From the NCBI GenBank assembly GCA_041481365.1, contig JBGPBS010000037.1:1-13432 (forward strand): a stretch of DNA of 13,432 nt. The letters run 5' to 3'. The position numbers and the translations under genes are program-made. This DNA is from DASPTR01 sp041481365. GTDB lineage: Archaea; Thermoproteota; Bathyarchaeia; Bathyarchaeales; Bathycorpusculaceae. Of the stretch, positions 6,887 to 13,432 are shown in pieces (the first letter of the stretch is position 1; each line of letters starts with the position of its first letter). The notes under the pieces were generated by a model. It saw only the letters and a program-made list of their open reading frames with translations, was not told the origin of the DNA and ran no database searches.

Positions 6887-7046
6887 ACTCGCACCTCTAA
6901 AAGCTAGGTAATGATTCCTATCTCCTAAAGATACTTTCGGCCTGCGTGGAAGCGTGGATAAGGGACTAAGGAGTGTGACGACTGACTAGATTTTGGTTCG
7001 GTGCCCAATCAGCCCAAACTGGGTCTGGGGGCTCGTCGGGACTCCT
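6887..7046. other. Intergenic region upstream of the bisphosphatase gene
   Basis: 160 bases between the ABC permease stop and the bisphosphatase start, both on minus. It holds GGTG (ribosome site of the bisphosphatase gene), a weak TATA-like TATCTTTA near 6922-6930 (minus) and short GC-rich inverted repeats near 7010-7032 (AGCCC/GGGCT) that could end the ABC transcript. No RNA gene could be supported. Confidence 0.35.
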
Positions 7047-8318
7047 TCAAGTTTCTTCAGTAGACGTTCCTTGCCGCTTTCTCAGACCTCTAAGCTTCAG
7101 CTTCGCTGTCAGGATCTTCTCTGTCGCAAACAGCCGCGATGCAACGTACATTATGACCAAAGTGAATCCGACAACGTAGACTATGCCCAACCCCGCTGTT
7201 AAATAGTCACCTACGATGACTGCTTTTGAAGCTATTATGGGTTGGCTAAACGGTATCGCATAAAGAACGGCTTTCAGCCACACCGGCAACACGTTGACGT
7301 CAACATACATCAGAACCAACGAAGGGATGAAGATCAACGGGTAGATGTAGCTAACAAGAGACTGGGCGCTTCTGACATCCTCCGCGAAAGCTGACAGAAT
7401 CACGGCCAGCGCTAGAGCCGAAAGTAGAGTAATAAAAAGTGACGTGCCGAGAAGAAGATAGCCAAAAAGCGAGGGCACGAGTCCTAACGAAGCCAGGTCT
7501 GGAGTTGCGCCCGTTTGAGAGAGTCCCGTGAGTGAGCCCATATAGTAGTTGAACCCGATCATGTATGCCACGGCGCCAACGCCTGCAACGATGATCGAGC
7601 CTGACAGCTTTCCCATGAGGATTGAGAAACGATCCATAGGCAACGTCAACACTGTTTCCAGAGTTTTCTCTTCTTTTTCCATGGCCACCGAAGTTGCGGC
7701 TATCTGCATTGAATACGTTAGCAATATTAGAATGGTGATCGGTAGAGCAATCGCCTGCGAAATCATTAAGCTCGAAAGCGCGCGAGGGTCAACATTCTCG
7801 GGCTTCCCTTTGATTATTGCGCCCTGTTCAGGAATTATCACGTCCGGAGCCACGGCTCTGTTGAATTGTCCGACTAGGCTGTCAACGATCGAAGATCCGA
7901 CGCTCTCAGTTATGCCTCCTCCTGAAAAGATGCTGTAGAATCTGACTTGAACCGCTTTTCCCGAGCTAACATTCACACTGAAATCCTGAGGTATCTCGGC
8001 CAACTCGGTAGCATTGTATGTGGCCATCTGCGGCACAGCATCGTCTATCGTTGTTGCATTTGTCACATGAACACTCAGCGAATTGTTGAGATAGGCTATG
8101 AACTGGGTGGAGTTCGGGCCAGTGTCCTGGTTAAGGATGAGCAGGTTGGTCTTGCCCGCAGCTTCCTTCGCCGATTGAACGGAGAAGCTCATCACTGCGC
8201 CCAATACTGGGAACATTATCAGCGGAACGATTATCATTCCCAACAGTATTTTCGGATCTCTGATCAGTTCCTTAAGCTCTTTCAGCAGGAAGTTTCCGAA
8301 GCCTTTAAGCAAACCCAA
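7047..8318 (-). CDS. ABC-2 type exporter permease (NatB-like)
   Basis: Membrane subunit of an ABC exporter. Its 423 residues have the classic ABC-2 layout: a cytoplasmic N-terminal stretch ('LLKELKELIRDPK'), a first helix at about 24-46, a large extracytoplasmic domain (47-180) with many potential N-glycosylation sites, then five helices at about 182-208, 239-260, 284-312, 322-340 and 371-393. After helix two comes 'MEKEEKTLETVLTLPM' (213-228), the conserved coupling motif of this family. The start is TTG at 8318, inside the end of the ATPase gene (14-base overlap), which indicates one operon and coupled translation. The C-terminus is basic and cytosolic. NatB-type proteins have been linked to sodium or drug export, but the substrate here cannot be told from sequence. 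Confidence 0.9.
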   Translation of the reverse strand: MGLLKGFGNFLLKELKELIRDPKILLGMIIVPLIMFPVLGAVMSFSVQSAKEAAGKTNLLILNQDTGPNSTQFIAYLNNSLSVHVTNATTIDDAVPQMATYNATELAEIPQDFSVNVSSGKAVQVRFYSIFSGGGITESVGSSIVDSLVGQFNRAVAPDVIIPEQGAIIKGKPENVDPRALSSLMISQAIALPITILILLTYSMQIAATSVAMEKEEKTLETVLTLPMDRFSILMGKLSGSIIVAGVGAVAYMIGFNYYMGSLTGLSQTGATPDLASLGLVPSLFGYLLLGTSLFITLLSALALAVILSAFAEDVRSAQSLVSYIYPLIFIPSLVLMYVDVNVLPVWLKAVLYAIPFSQPIIASKAVIVGDYLTAGLGIVYVVGFTLVIMYVASRLFATEKILTAKLKLRGLRKRQGTSTEET

Positions 8319-9036
8319 CTACCTTCGCGAAGACTTCTTCAAGGTTAGGGCTTTCAAACTTCTCTTTGAGCTCTTGCGGCTTTCCCCCTGCAACAATCTT
8401 GCCCCTGTTCAGCAGTGCTACTCTGTTACAGAGATATTCAACCTCAAGCATGTTGTGACTCGAAAGCAGAATAGTGACGCCGTGATCCTGCACGAAACGC
8501 TTGATTATCGTCCTGACGTGGTAAGACTGCAAAACATCTAATCCGCTGGTAGGCTCGTCCAAGATGGCAAGCTTGGGCTTGGACATCAGGGCCCGTGCCA
8601 CGAGAAGCCGACGTTTCATTCCCTTGCTGTAAGTCTTTGCCCTGTCCTTCAAACGGTCGCCCAGACCGCAGATTTCAGCCCCTTGCCTAACCATCTCGCG
8701 AATCTCATCCTTGTTCTTCGCTGCAAAACTGCCCATGAACTCCAGATATTCCCACCCTGACAGGTTGCGGTAGGCTCCAGCCTCTTCCGGAAGGTAAGTT
8801 ATGAACTTGCGAACCTCATCGGCTCTATCCGCAACGTCTGCGCCGAAAACTTCAACTCTTCCCGATGTGGGCAAGAGCAAAGTGGAAACGATGCGCAAGG
8901 CTGTCGTTTTTCCAGCGCCATTCGGGCCAATGAGTCCAAAAATCTCTCCAGGCTTGACACTGAAGCTTAAACCGTCAAGTGCATGGATGCTCCCAAAAAC
9001 TTTCGCAACGGACCTCGCTTCAACCGCAGCGCTCAA
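8305..9036 (-). CDS. ABC transporter ATP-binding protein (NatA/CcmA-like)
   Basis: Nucleotide-binding subunit that powers the adjacent ABC-2 permease. Its 243 residues show Walker A 'GPNGAGKTT' (37-45), the Q-loop region 'YLPEEAGAY' (81-89), signature 'YSKGMKRRL' (136-144), Walker B with D-loop 'LAILDEPTSGLD' (156-167) and the switch histidine His194 in 'LSSHN'. The Q-loop glutamine is replaced by glutamate, a variation common in this exporter subgroup. The ABC signature is the divergent 'YSKGM' rather than LSGGQ. The start is TTG at 9036; no ATG is available. Upstream, two copies of GATTAAAAC at 9053-9061 and 9072-9080 (plus-strand reading) provide TATA-like elements for this operon. The gene is divergent from the membrane protein at 9232. 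Confidence 0.95.
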   Translation of the reverse strand: MSAAVEARSVAKVFGSIHALDGLSFSVKPGEIFGLIGPNGAGKTTALRIVSTLLLPTSGRVEVFGADVADRADEVRKFITYLPEEAGAYRNLSGWEYLEFMGSFAAKNKDEIREMVRQGAEICGLGDRLKDRAKTYSKGMKRRLLVARALMSKPKLAILDEPTSGLDVLQSYHVRTIIKRFVQDHGVTILLSSHNMLEVEYLCNRVALLNRGKIVAGGKPQELKEKFESPNLEEVFAKVVGFA

Positions 9037-9052
9037 ACCTAAACACCAACAC

Positions 9053-9080
9053 GATTAAAACAAGGACAGTAGATTAAAAC
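9053..9080 (-). promoter_or_regulatory. Promoter of the ABC operon with repeated GTTTTAATC
   Basis: The minus strand carries GTTTTAATC twice (9072-9080 and 9053-9061), 19 bases apart. The upstream copy is placed correctly for a TATA box with a transcription start near 9050, about 15 bases before the TTG start at 9036. The second copy could be coincidental or regulatory. Confidence 0.4.
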
Positions 9081-9183
9081 CTATTCTTCATTCGAAACCA
9101 CTCTGGACGAACCTTTGCGTGATCCGGCACAGAACCGGCGAAATCTGTGACCAGGTGAAACTCACATTTTAAGTCTATGGAAA

Positions 9184-9194
9184 ACGTTATAAAC
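9184..9194 (+). promoter_or_regulatory. TATA element of the membrane protein gene at 9232
   Basis: ACGTTATAAAC lies about 40 bases before the TTG start. Transcription would begin near 9216, leaving a short leader that contains the AGGAGA ribosome site. Confidence 0.5.
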
Positions 9195-9231
9195 TGTCAA
9201 ATAGAACTAGGCTCCAAGGAGAAAATACAGC

Positions 9232-9729
9232 TTGAAACCAAACTACATTGGTATTGTCGGAGCCATAATTGCATTCATAAGTCTAGCGCTGCCATGGTGG
9301 ACAGTTTCCGCTTCGTACTTAGGAACCGGAGTAACTTACAACTGGAATCTGTATGATGCAGGTACTTATGGAACAGGGATGAACCTCTGGTACAATTGGG
9401 TAGCTATTCTACTTGTCGTCCTAGCCGGCATAGTAGGTTTAGCAGGAAGCATAATGCAAAACGGAAAGAAGATACTGATGGGAGGCGGGCTTCTCGCAGT
9501 ACTTGCATTAATCATATTCCCAGTAGGCCTTCAAATGGATCTCTCGTCAACTAATGCACCAGTTGGCTTATTCTCGAGCACTTCCGTTTCAGGAATTAGC
9601 TATTCAACATACTTGTCCTTCGGCTTCTGGCTAGCCTTGGTCTCAGCAATCATTATGCTTGTCGCTGCGATGAGAACCACGAAAACCTCTCCCACGCCAT
9701 CGCCAGTCCTACCGACTCCCACGAGCTAA
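9232..9729 (+). CDS. Four-helix membrane protein of unknown function
   Basis: 165 residues; I do not recognise the family with confidence. Predicted helices are at about 6-24, 54-75, 81-101 and 128-147. An aromatic/Gly/Tyr-rich extracellular loop (25-53) follows the 'LPWWTVS' motif, a motif seen in several small archaeal and bacterial four-helix membrane protein families. The tail (150-165) is rich in Pro, Ser and Thr. The start is TTG at 9232 with AGGAG eleven bases upstream and a TATA box at 9184-9194; the next candidate starts would remove the first helix. A pyrimidine-rich terminator follows directly. It is transcribed away from the ABC operon and shares the 195-base intergenic region with it, so co-regulation is possible but not shown. 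Confidence 0.8.
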   Translation: MKPNYIGIVGAIIAFISLALPWWTVSASYLGTGVTYNWNLYDAGTYGTGMNLWYNWVAILLVVLAGIVGLAGSIMQNGKKILMGGGLLAVLALIIFPVGLQMDLSSTNAPVGLFSSTSVSGISYSTYLSFGFWLALVSAIIMLVAAMRTTKTSPTPSPVLPTPTS

Positions 9730-9733
9730 CGCG

Positions 9734-9754
9734 CTCTCTTTTTCTTTCTTTTTC
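9734..9754 (+). terminator. Pyrimidine-rich archaeal terminator
   Basis: Starting a few bases after the stop of the four-helix membrane protein is an uninterrupted C/T tract with two T5 runs and TTT between them. T-rich tracts without a hairpin are the usual archaeal termination signal. Confidence 0.6.
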
Positions 9755-9858
9755 GTAATTCAATTTGGGGTTATCTCGATCCTTTGTAGCTAAAGCCTCG
9801 CCTTGGCATAGTCTTTATACGACTACTCCTCATAGGCATATTCGAGTTTGAACTAGCT

Positions 9859-10378
9859 TTGGTCTCACTTACAGATTGGGCTACTGTAATATCGGCCGTG
9901 ACCGGGGTCTCAGCAGCAGTCTTCATTCTGCTTCAGCTTAGGCATATGGAACAGCATAGGAACATGGAGATTTCCATGAAGCTGTTTGAATGGGCTGAAA
10001 GTGACAGGCTTCGAAAGGCTTTCCGTTGAGTTGAGGAGACGTTTCAATTCGAAGACTGCGAAATTCAGGGCTCAAGAGAAAACCGACGTGGAGGTTGGCG
10101 ATTATCCTTATGAGGTGACCGCCTTTTTTGAGCAGGTTGGCTTCATGGTTGCAAAAAAGTTCGCCGACCTTGACGTTATCGTTGATCGTCTTGGCAATTA
10201 CGTCGTTTCGAACTGGAGGAAGCTCGAACCATGGATACTCGCACTGAGGAAGGAAAAAAGTGATGCTGCCTTTGGGGAGCATTTCCAGAAGCTATATGGA
10301 AAGGCCGTCGAATACCTCACAAAAAGCTATGGTCGTACATCCTCAGCCGAGGACAGCTTCACCCAAGTCACACGATGA
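9859..10378 (+). pseudogene. Broken membrane-anchored gene (DUF4760-like), stop codon plus frameshift
   Basis: Two plus-strand frames join into one plausible protein. The first runs from TTG at 9859: 'TDWATVISAVTGVSAAVFILLQ' gives one N-terminal helix, then 'RHMEQHRNMEISMKLFEWAE' and 'SDRLRKAFR', ending in TGA at 10027-10029. The same frame continues past the stop as 'VEETFQFEDCE'. Near 10075 the homology moves to the +1 frame: 'FRAQEKTDVEVGDYPYEVTAFFEQ', 'VGFMVAKKFADLDVIVDRLG', 'VVSNWRKLEPWILALRKEK' and 'FGEHFQKLYGKAVEYL'. This helix plus 'FFE.vG', 'W..l.P.I...R', 'FE.L' pattern resembles DUF4760-type proteins (recalled, tentative). A single TGG-to-TGA change and a two-base loss would explain both lesions (inference). 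The second frame could be mistaken for an intact 130-residue gene starting at TTG 9986. A TATA-like CTTTATAC lies at 9812-9819. Function unknown. Confidence 0.65.
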
Positions 10379-10494
10379 GAATTTGGCTGGCCGGCAGTTT
10401 AGAAGGCGAAAGGCTCGCAAGATGCGTGCCCCCGTAGGGTTTTTGGTATTCAATGTGGTTCTCACGTGCGGTTGAATAATCGGTGTGCTCTGGG
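10379..10494. other. Convergent intergenic spacer with a hairpin
   Basis: It separates the broken gene (plus) from the acetyl-CoA synthetase gene (minus). It holds an inverted repeat at 10448-10477 (ATTCAA ... TTGAAT, with an inner GTG/CAC pairing) and, on the plus strand, a T5 run at 10440-10444. It may serve as a terminator zone for both strands. No gene is seen. Confidence 0.4.
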
Positions 10495-12435
10495 CTATTT
10501 CTTATCCAGTTGCTTCCTCAACTCTTCGTATGTTGCTTTGATGTCTTCAACTGATGCTTCGTCTTCCAACGTTGAGACGTCGCCTAGGGCTGCGCCAACG
10601 AGTACTGCCTTCAGGAGCCTGCGCATGATTTTTCCGCTGCGGGTCTTAGGCAACTTGTTTACGATTACTATTGCGTCTGGTGTGGCTATTGGGCCGATGG
10701 TGTTTCTGATGTGTTTCACGAGGTCCGAGCGCAACTCGTCTGAGGGTGAGAAGCCGCTTCTGAGCACGACGAAGGCTACTGGAACTTCGCCTTTGACAGC
10801 GTCTTCCTTACCCATCACAGCGGCCTCAGAAACTGCTGGATGCGAAACGAGCGCGCTTTCAAGCTCAACAGTGCCTATTCTGTGACCTGCGACCTTCAAA
10901 ACCTCATCCGCCCTCCCGAGAAGCCAGAAGTACCCGTCTGGGTCTCTGACCGCGTAGTCGCCCGTGTAGTATACGTTTGGCCACCTGCTGAAGTAGGTTT
11001 GCTTGAACCGTTCTGCGTCCTTCCACAGCGTTTCAAGCATGCCTGGCCATGGTGTTTTAACCACGAGGAACCCCTTGACGCCTGTTGGCGTAGGCTGTCC
11101 CTTCTCGTCATAGACTTCTGCCAGAATGCCTGGCAACGGGTTTGTGGCTGAGCCTGGCTTCAAAGGCACGAGTTCTATGCCGGGCAGCGGGGCTATCATG
11201 AATCCGCCTGTTTCGGTCTGCCACCAAGTGTCGACGATGGGCAGCTTCTCCTTTCCGATGATGCGGTAGTACCATTTCCAAGCTTCAGGGTTGATGGGTT
11301 CACCGACCGTTCCTAGAAGCCTTAGCGTGCTCAGGTCATGCTTGTTTATCCATTGTTCGCCGAACTTCATGAACATCCTGATCGCTGTAGGCGTAGTGTA
11401 CAGAATCGTCACGCCGTGTCTTTCAATGATTTCCCACCAGCGGTCCTGTGCCGGATAATCCGGTGTCCCTTCAAAGATCAGCGAGGTTATCCCCAAAGCC
11501 AGCGGGGCGTAAACGTTGTAAGTGTGTCCCGTGATCCAGCCGATGTCAGCAGTGCACCACCAGATGTCCTGTTCATTCGGGTTGAAGCCCCATTTCAAGG
11601 TCCAATATCCCCAGACCAGGTAGCCGCCTGTGCCATGTTGGACTCCTTTCGGTTTGCCTGTCGTTCCAGAAGTGTAAAGAATAAAAAGCGGCTCCGTTGC
11701 TTCCATCGGTTCCGGTTCAACGTAAGCGTTAGGCTCGACTTCGGCGATCGCCTCGTCGTACCAGTGGTCCCGTCCCTCCTTCATCGGAACGCTCTGCCCG
11801 GTCCTTTTTACGACTATGACTTTCTGAACGCTCGGCGCGTTCTGCAGGGCTCGATCTGCCGTGTCCTTCAGTGTGACCGTTTTTCCACGTCTGAAGGCTC
11901 CGTCTGCGGTAACGAGTATCTTCGCGCCGCAATCGTTTATTCGGTCCCCGAGTGCTTCTGCGCTGAAGCCTGAAAACACAACGGTGTGGACTCCTCCGAC
12001 GCGTGCCGTGGCAAGCAAGGTGATTGGAAGCTCTGGAATCATCGGCAGATAAACAGCAACTCTGTCTCCTTTCTTGAGGCCAAAGTTCTTGAAGATTTTT
12101 GCGAGTTTGTTCACTTCCCTGTAAAGCTGATAGAAAGTGAAAGTTCGCACCTCACCGTTCTCGCCTTCCCAAATGTAGGCAAGCTGGTTCTTCCTATCTG
12201 TCTTCAGATGCCTGTCCAACGCGTTGTATGAAATGTTGAGTATGCCGCCTGGGAACCACTTGTAGAATGGCGGGTTAGAATCGTCAAGTACCTTGTCCCA
12301 AGTCTTGAACCAGTCGATAGCCCGGGCTTTTTCAGCCCAAAACCCCTGGGGATTCTTTATCGATTTCTCCCATTCGTCCTTTAATCTCTTTCCTGGATAC
12401 ACTTTATCATTGAATGGTAAACTGGTTTCTGACAT
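10495..12435 (-). CDS. acs: Acetyl-CoA synthetase, AMP-forming
   Basis: Activates acetate to acetyl-CoA through acetyl-AMP, using ATP and CoA; cytosolic. Its 646 residues are the normal length. Adenylate-forming motifs are in order: 'YTSGTTGKPKGVQHG' (254-268), 'GEPINPEAW' (377-385), 'WWQTETGG' (404-411), 'YYTGD' (489-493), 'LGRADEVLKVAGHRI' (506-520, hinge) and the C-terminal 'KTRSGKIMRR' with catalytic Lys602, the residue that acetylases modify in the family. 'TWWQTETGG' with the long N-terminal domain points to acetate rather than longer acids, although propionate could also be used. ATG at 12435 is preceded by a purine-rich GGAAGGCTGAAAG. A clear TATA element lies at 12476-12486. The next gene upstream on the same strand is an acetate-type transporter, so uptake and activation are linked. 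There is no sign of truncation. Confidence 0.97.
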   Translation of the reverse strand: MSETSLPFNDKVYPGKRLKDEWEKSIKNPQGFWAEKARAIDWFKTWDKVLDDSNPPFYKWFPGGILNISYNALDRHLKTDRKNQLAYIWEGENGEVRTFTFYQLYREVNKLAKIFKNFGLKKGDRVAVYLPMIPELPITLLATARVGGVHTVVFSGFSAEALGDRINDCGAKILVTADGAFRRGKTVTLKDTADRALQNAPSVQKVIVVKRTGQSVPMKEGRDHWYDEAIAEVEPNAYVEPEPMEATEPLFILYTSGTTGKPKGVQHGTGGYLVWGYWTLKWGFNPNEQDIWWCTADIGWITGHTYNVYAPLALGITSLIFEGTPDYPAQDRWWEIIERHGVTILYTTPTAIRMFMKFGEQWINKHDLSTLRLLGTVGEPINPEAWKWYYRIIGKEKLPIVDTWWQTETGGFMIAPLPGIELVPLKPGSATNPLPGILAEVYDEKGQPTPTGVKGFLVVKTPWPGMLETLWKDAERFKQTYFSRWPNVYYTGDYAVRDPDGYFWLLGRADEVLKVAGHRIGTVELESALVSHPAVSEAAVMGKEDAVKGEVPVAFVVLRSGFSPSDELRSDLVKHIRNTIGPIATPDAIVIVNKLPKTRSGKIMRRLLKAVLVGAALGDVSTLEDEASVEDIKATYEELRKQLDKK

Positions 12436-12475
12436 CTTTCAGCCTTCCGTAAGTTTGTGGAGAAGCATTCTTTCG

Positions 12476-12488
12476 AAAATATAAACCC
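12476..12488 (-). promoter_or_regulatory. TATA promoter of acs
   Basis: The minus strand reads GGGTTTATATTTT. It predicts a start near 12456 and a leader of about 20 bases before the ATG at 12435. It shows that acs can be transcribed separately from the transporter gene upstream. Confidence 0.6.
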
Positions 12489-12530
12489 TTTCGTTTCTTT
12501 TCAACGTGATTTTCGATGATTCAGGCATGA

Positions 12531-12560
12531 TCAACCGAAAACTAAACCGTTTTTGGTTGA
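12531..12560. repeat. 30-base near-perfect palindrome between satP-like gene and acs
   Basis: The arms TCAACCGAAAAC and GTTTTTGGTTGA (12 bases, one mismatch) surround a six-base spacer. It lies about 45 bases upstream of the acs TATA box and just downstream of the transporter's stop and T-run. It may be an operator for a dimeric regulator, or a hairpin that helps termination; in plus-strand RNA the mismatch would be a G-U pair, in minus-strand RNA an A-C mismatch. Confidence 0.6.
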
Positions 12561-12573
12561 AAATAAAAAGGGT
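12561..12573 (-). terminator. T-rich terminator of the acetate transporter gene
   Basis: Nine bases after the transporter's stop codon the minus strand reads CCCTTTTTATTTTC. It is followed immediately by the palindrome at 12531-12560. T-rich sequence at this place suits archaeal termination. Confidence 0.5.
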
Positions 12574-12581
12574 GAAGGCTT

Positions 12582-13151
12582 CTACTTGCTCATTGGGCCT
12601 ATGGGGAGAATGGTTTTCCCGTGGGCCTCGTTAAGCACTTCAGCCAAGCCGAGGTAGACCGCGCTCAATCCGCAGATGACTCCTTCATAACCCGTAATCG
12701 TGCCTAACGTTGCGTCTCCTGTCAATTCATGAGCGGTCAGAAGGAAGAACAGGATTGCAAGGCTCATGAACACAAATTGTATCGCCCTGTTTGCTTTTAA
12801 CGTGCCGAAGAACATCACGAATGTGAATAGTCCCCACATGACGAAATATGCTGCCATAGCATTTGTGTCAGATCCGGGTACTCCGAGGTGAGCGCTTGGT
12901 AGCAGGATTAGGCCGACAAGAGACCACCAGAAAAAGCCATACGATGAGAATGCCACTGTGCCAAATGTATTTCCTTTTTTGAATTCCATTGCGCCTGCTA
13001 TGACTTGAGCTAGTCCACCATAAGCCAAGCCCATAGCCAGGATCATGCTGTTCAAGCCGTAGTAGCCAGCATTCGCTAGATTTAGCAGGACGGTTGTCAG
13101 TCCGAATGCTAACAATCCGAGCGGTGCGGGATTTGCCAGTTTTTCACTCAT
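12582..13151 (-). CDS. satP: Acetate uptake transporter (AceTr/SatP-YaaH/GPR1-FUN34 family)
   Basis: Six-helix membrane carrier that imports acetate (and in some members succinate) with protons. Its 189 residues are typical. The family signature 'NPAPLGLLAFG' lies at 7-17, followed by a Gly/Ala-rich helix ('GLAYGGLAQVIAGAMEFKKGNTFG'), 'SSYGFFWWSL' and a C-terminal 'GYEGVICGLSAVYLGLAEVLNE' region like the FTAYEG...AEVLNE ending of SatP. The start is ATG at 13151 with GGAAAG upstream. A TATA-like CTTAAATT lies at 13205-13212. Its partner acs follows 146 bases downstream on the same strand with its own promoter. Together they form an acetate assimilation pair. The family is clear; the exact substrate range is inferred. 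Confidence 0.93.
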   Translation of the reverse strand: MSEKLANPAPLGLLAFGLTTVLLNLANAGYYGLNSMILAMGLAYGGLAQVIAGAMEFKKGNTFGTVAFSSYGFFWWSLVGLILLPSAHLGVPGSDTNAMAAYFVMWGLFTFVMFFGTLKANRAIQFVFMSLAILFFLLTAHELTGDATLGTITGYEGVICGLSAVYLGLAEVLNEAHGKTILPIGPMSK

Positions 13152-13202
13152 TTCTTTCCAGTCCTTTAATTTCTGTTGTTAGAGGCATTTTTCGCATTGC
13201 TT

Positions 13203-13214
13203 CGAATTTAAGTC
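13203..13214 (-). promoter_or_regulatory. TATA-like element of the acetate transporter gene
   Basis: The minus strand reads GACTTAAATTCG, about 55-60 bases before the ATG. It predicts a start near 13182 and a leader of about 30 bases. Confidence 0.45.
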
Positions 13215-13217
13215 TTT

Positions 13218-13432
13218 CTAAACCTGCTTGTTGTGCCTTCTGCTTGTTATACACTTTGCAGTTTCTAGGGATCCGAAGGTTATCGCCGTGAATAGTATTG
13301 CAAACGCCCAGTCGAGCGGTTCAGGAGCGGCTACGTCGAACACTGAGTTGACTCCTGGCGCGTAGAGTATGAAGAGCTGTAGGACAAAAGACGCTGCGAC
13401 AGCGTACCACAGGAATTTGTTCTTGAAGGCAC
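13218..13432 (-). CDS. P-type cation-transporting ATPase, C-terminal 70 residues (cut by window edge)
   Basis: Reading the minus strand from the window edge to a TAG at 13218-13220 gives 70 residues. They comprise 'NKFLWYAVAASFVLQLFILYAP' (a membrane helix), a short loop 'GVNSVFDVAAPEPLDWAFAI', a last helix ending 'FGSLETAK', then a basic tail. This is the pattern of the C-terminal transport domain of calcium/magnesium-type P-type ATPases (N.....a...s...Q....Y.P.....F....l...DW). The catalytic DKTGT domain lies outside the window, so the ion is unknown. The gene precedes the acetate transporter on the same strand, but a TATA-like element in the 66-base gap suggests separate transcription. Confidence 0.75.
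   Translation of the reverse strand, partial: AFKNKFLWYAVAASFVLQLFILYAPGVNSVFDVAAPEPLDWAFAILFTAITFGSLETAKCITSRRHNKQV

Noticed and set aside
6905..6990. Possible C/D-box small RNA (AATGATT ... CTGA)
   Set aside because: The C box is imperfect, no D'/C' boxes are evident and short motifs like these arise by chance.
9986..10378. 130-codon plus frame taken as an intact gene
   Set aside because: Its first ~25 codons do not look like the family, while the neighbouring frame carries a membrane helix and linker that join it; treated as the 3' part of a broken gene.
10448..10477. Possible group II intron domain V remnant (CACGTGCGGTT)
   Set aside because: Only a short resemblance; the GAAA tetraloop, the opposing strand of the stem and any intron protein are absent. 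A plain inverted repeat explains it.
11338..11973. Long plus-strand open frame (211 codons)
   Set aside because: It is antisense to the acetyl-CoA synthetase gene, has no family resemblance, and is a codon-bias shadow.

Overview
The window looks archaeal and probably comes from an uncultured lineage of the TACK group (Bathyarchaeia-like or thaumarchaeal-like; the lineage is inference). The reasons are AT-rich TATA elements at archaeal spacing upstream of most genes, Shine-Dalgarno sequences of the GGTG/GGAGG type, very frequent TTG start codons, pyrimidine-rich terminators, and archaeal-type metabolic enzymes, including a two-subunit 2-oxoacid:ferredoxin oxidoreductase with a fused gamma-alpha chain.

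Layout from left to right. Bases 1-794 (minus) are the N-terminal part of an Amt ammonium transporter. An intergenic stretch holds its promoter and the terminator of the next operon. Bases 1242-4122 (minus) encode the beta and fused gamma-alpha subunits of the oxidoreductase. Just upstream on the same strand are a tiny nine-cysteine protein (4165-4302), the frameshifted wreck of a nicotinamidase gene (about 4307-4741) and a 48-residue protein with a Cys-x-Cys / His-x-Cys-x2-His pattern (4828-4974). A gene-poor stretch follows to 5291. A YdjM-type membrane metal-dependent hydrolase (plus) overlaps tail-to-tail with a class II (GlpX-type) fructose-1,6-bisphosphatase (minus). Then come an ABC-2 exporter permease and its ATPase (minus), a divergent four-helix membrane protein (plus), and a broken membrane-anchored gene (9859-10378, plus). 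The right end holds AMP-forming acetyl-CoA synthetase and an acetate/succinate-proton symporter (both minus), and finally the C-terminus of a P-type cation ATPase (minus, cut by the window edge).

The metabolic theme is central carbon: acetate is taken up by the SatP-type carrier and activated by Acs; acetyl-CoA and 2-oxoacids are interconverted with ferredoxin by the oxidoreductase; fructose-1,6-bisphosphatase serves gluconeogenesis. Ammonium and cation transport are household functions. I see no transposase, integrase, CRISPR array, tRNA or rRNA. I do not see a clear undescribed multi-gene system. The least ordinary items are the two small Cys-rich genes beside the oxidoreductase operon, two decayed genes, and a near-perfect palindrome between the two acetate genes.
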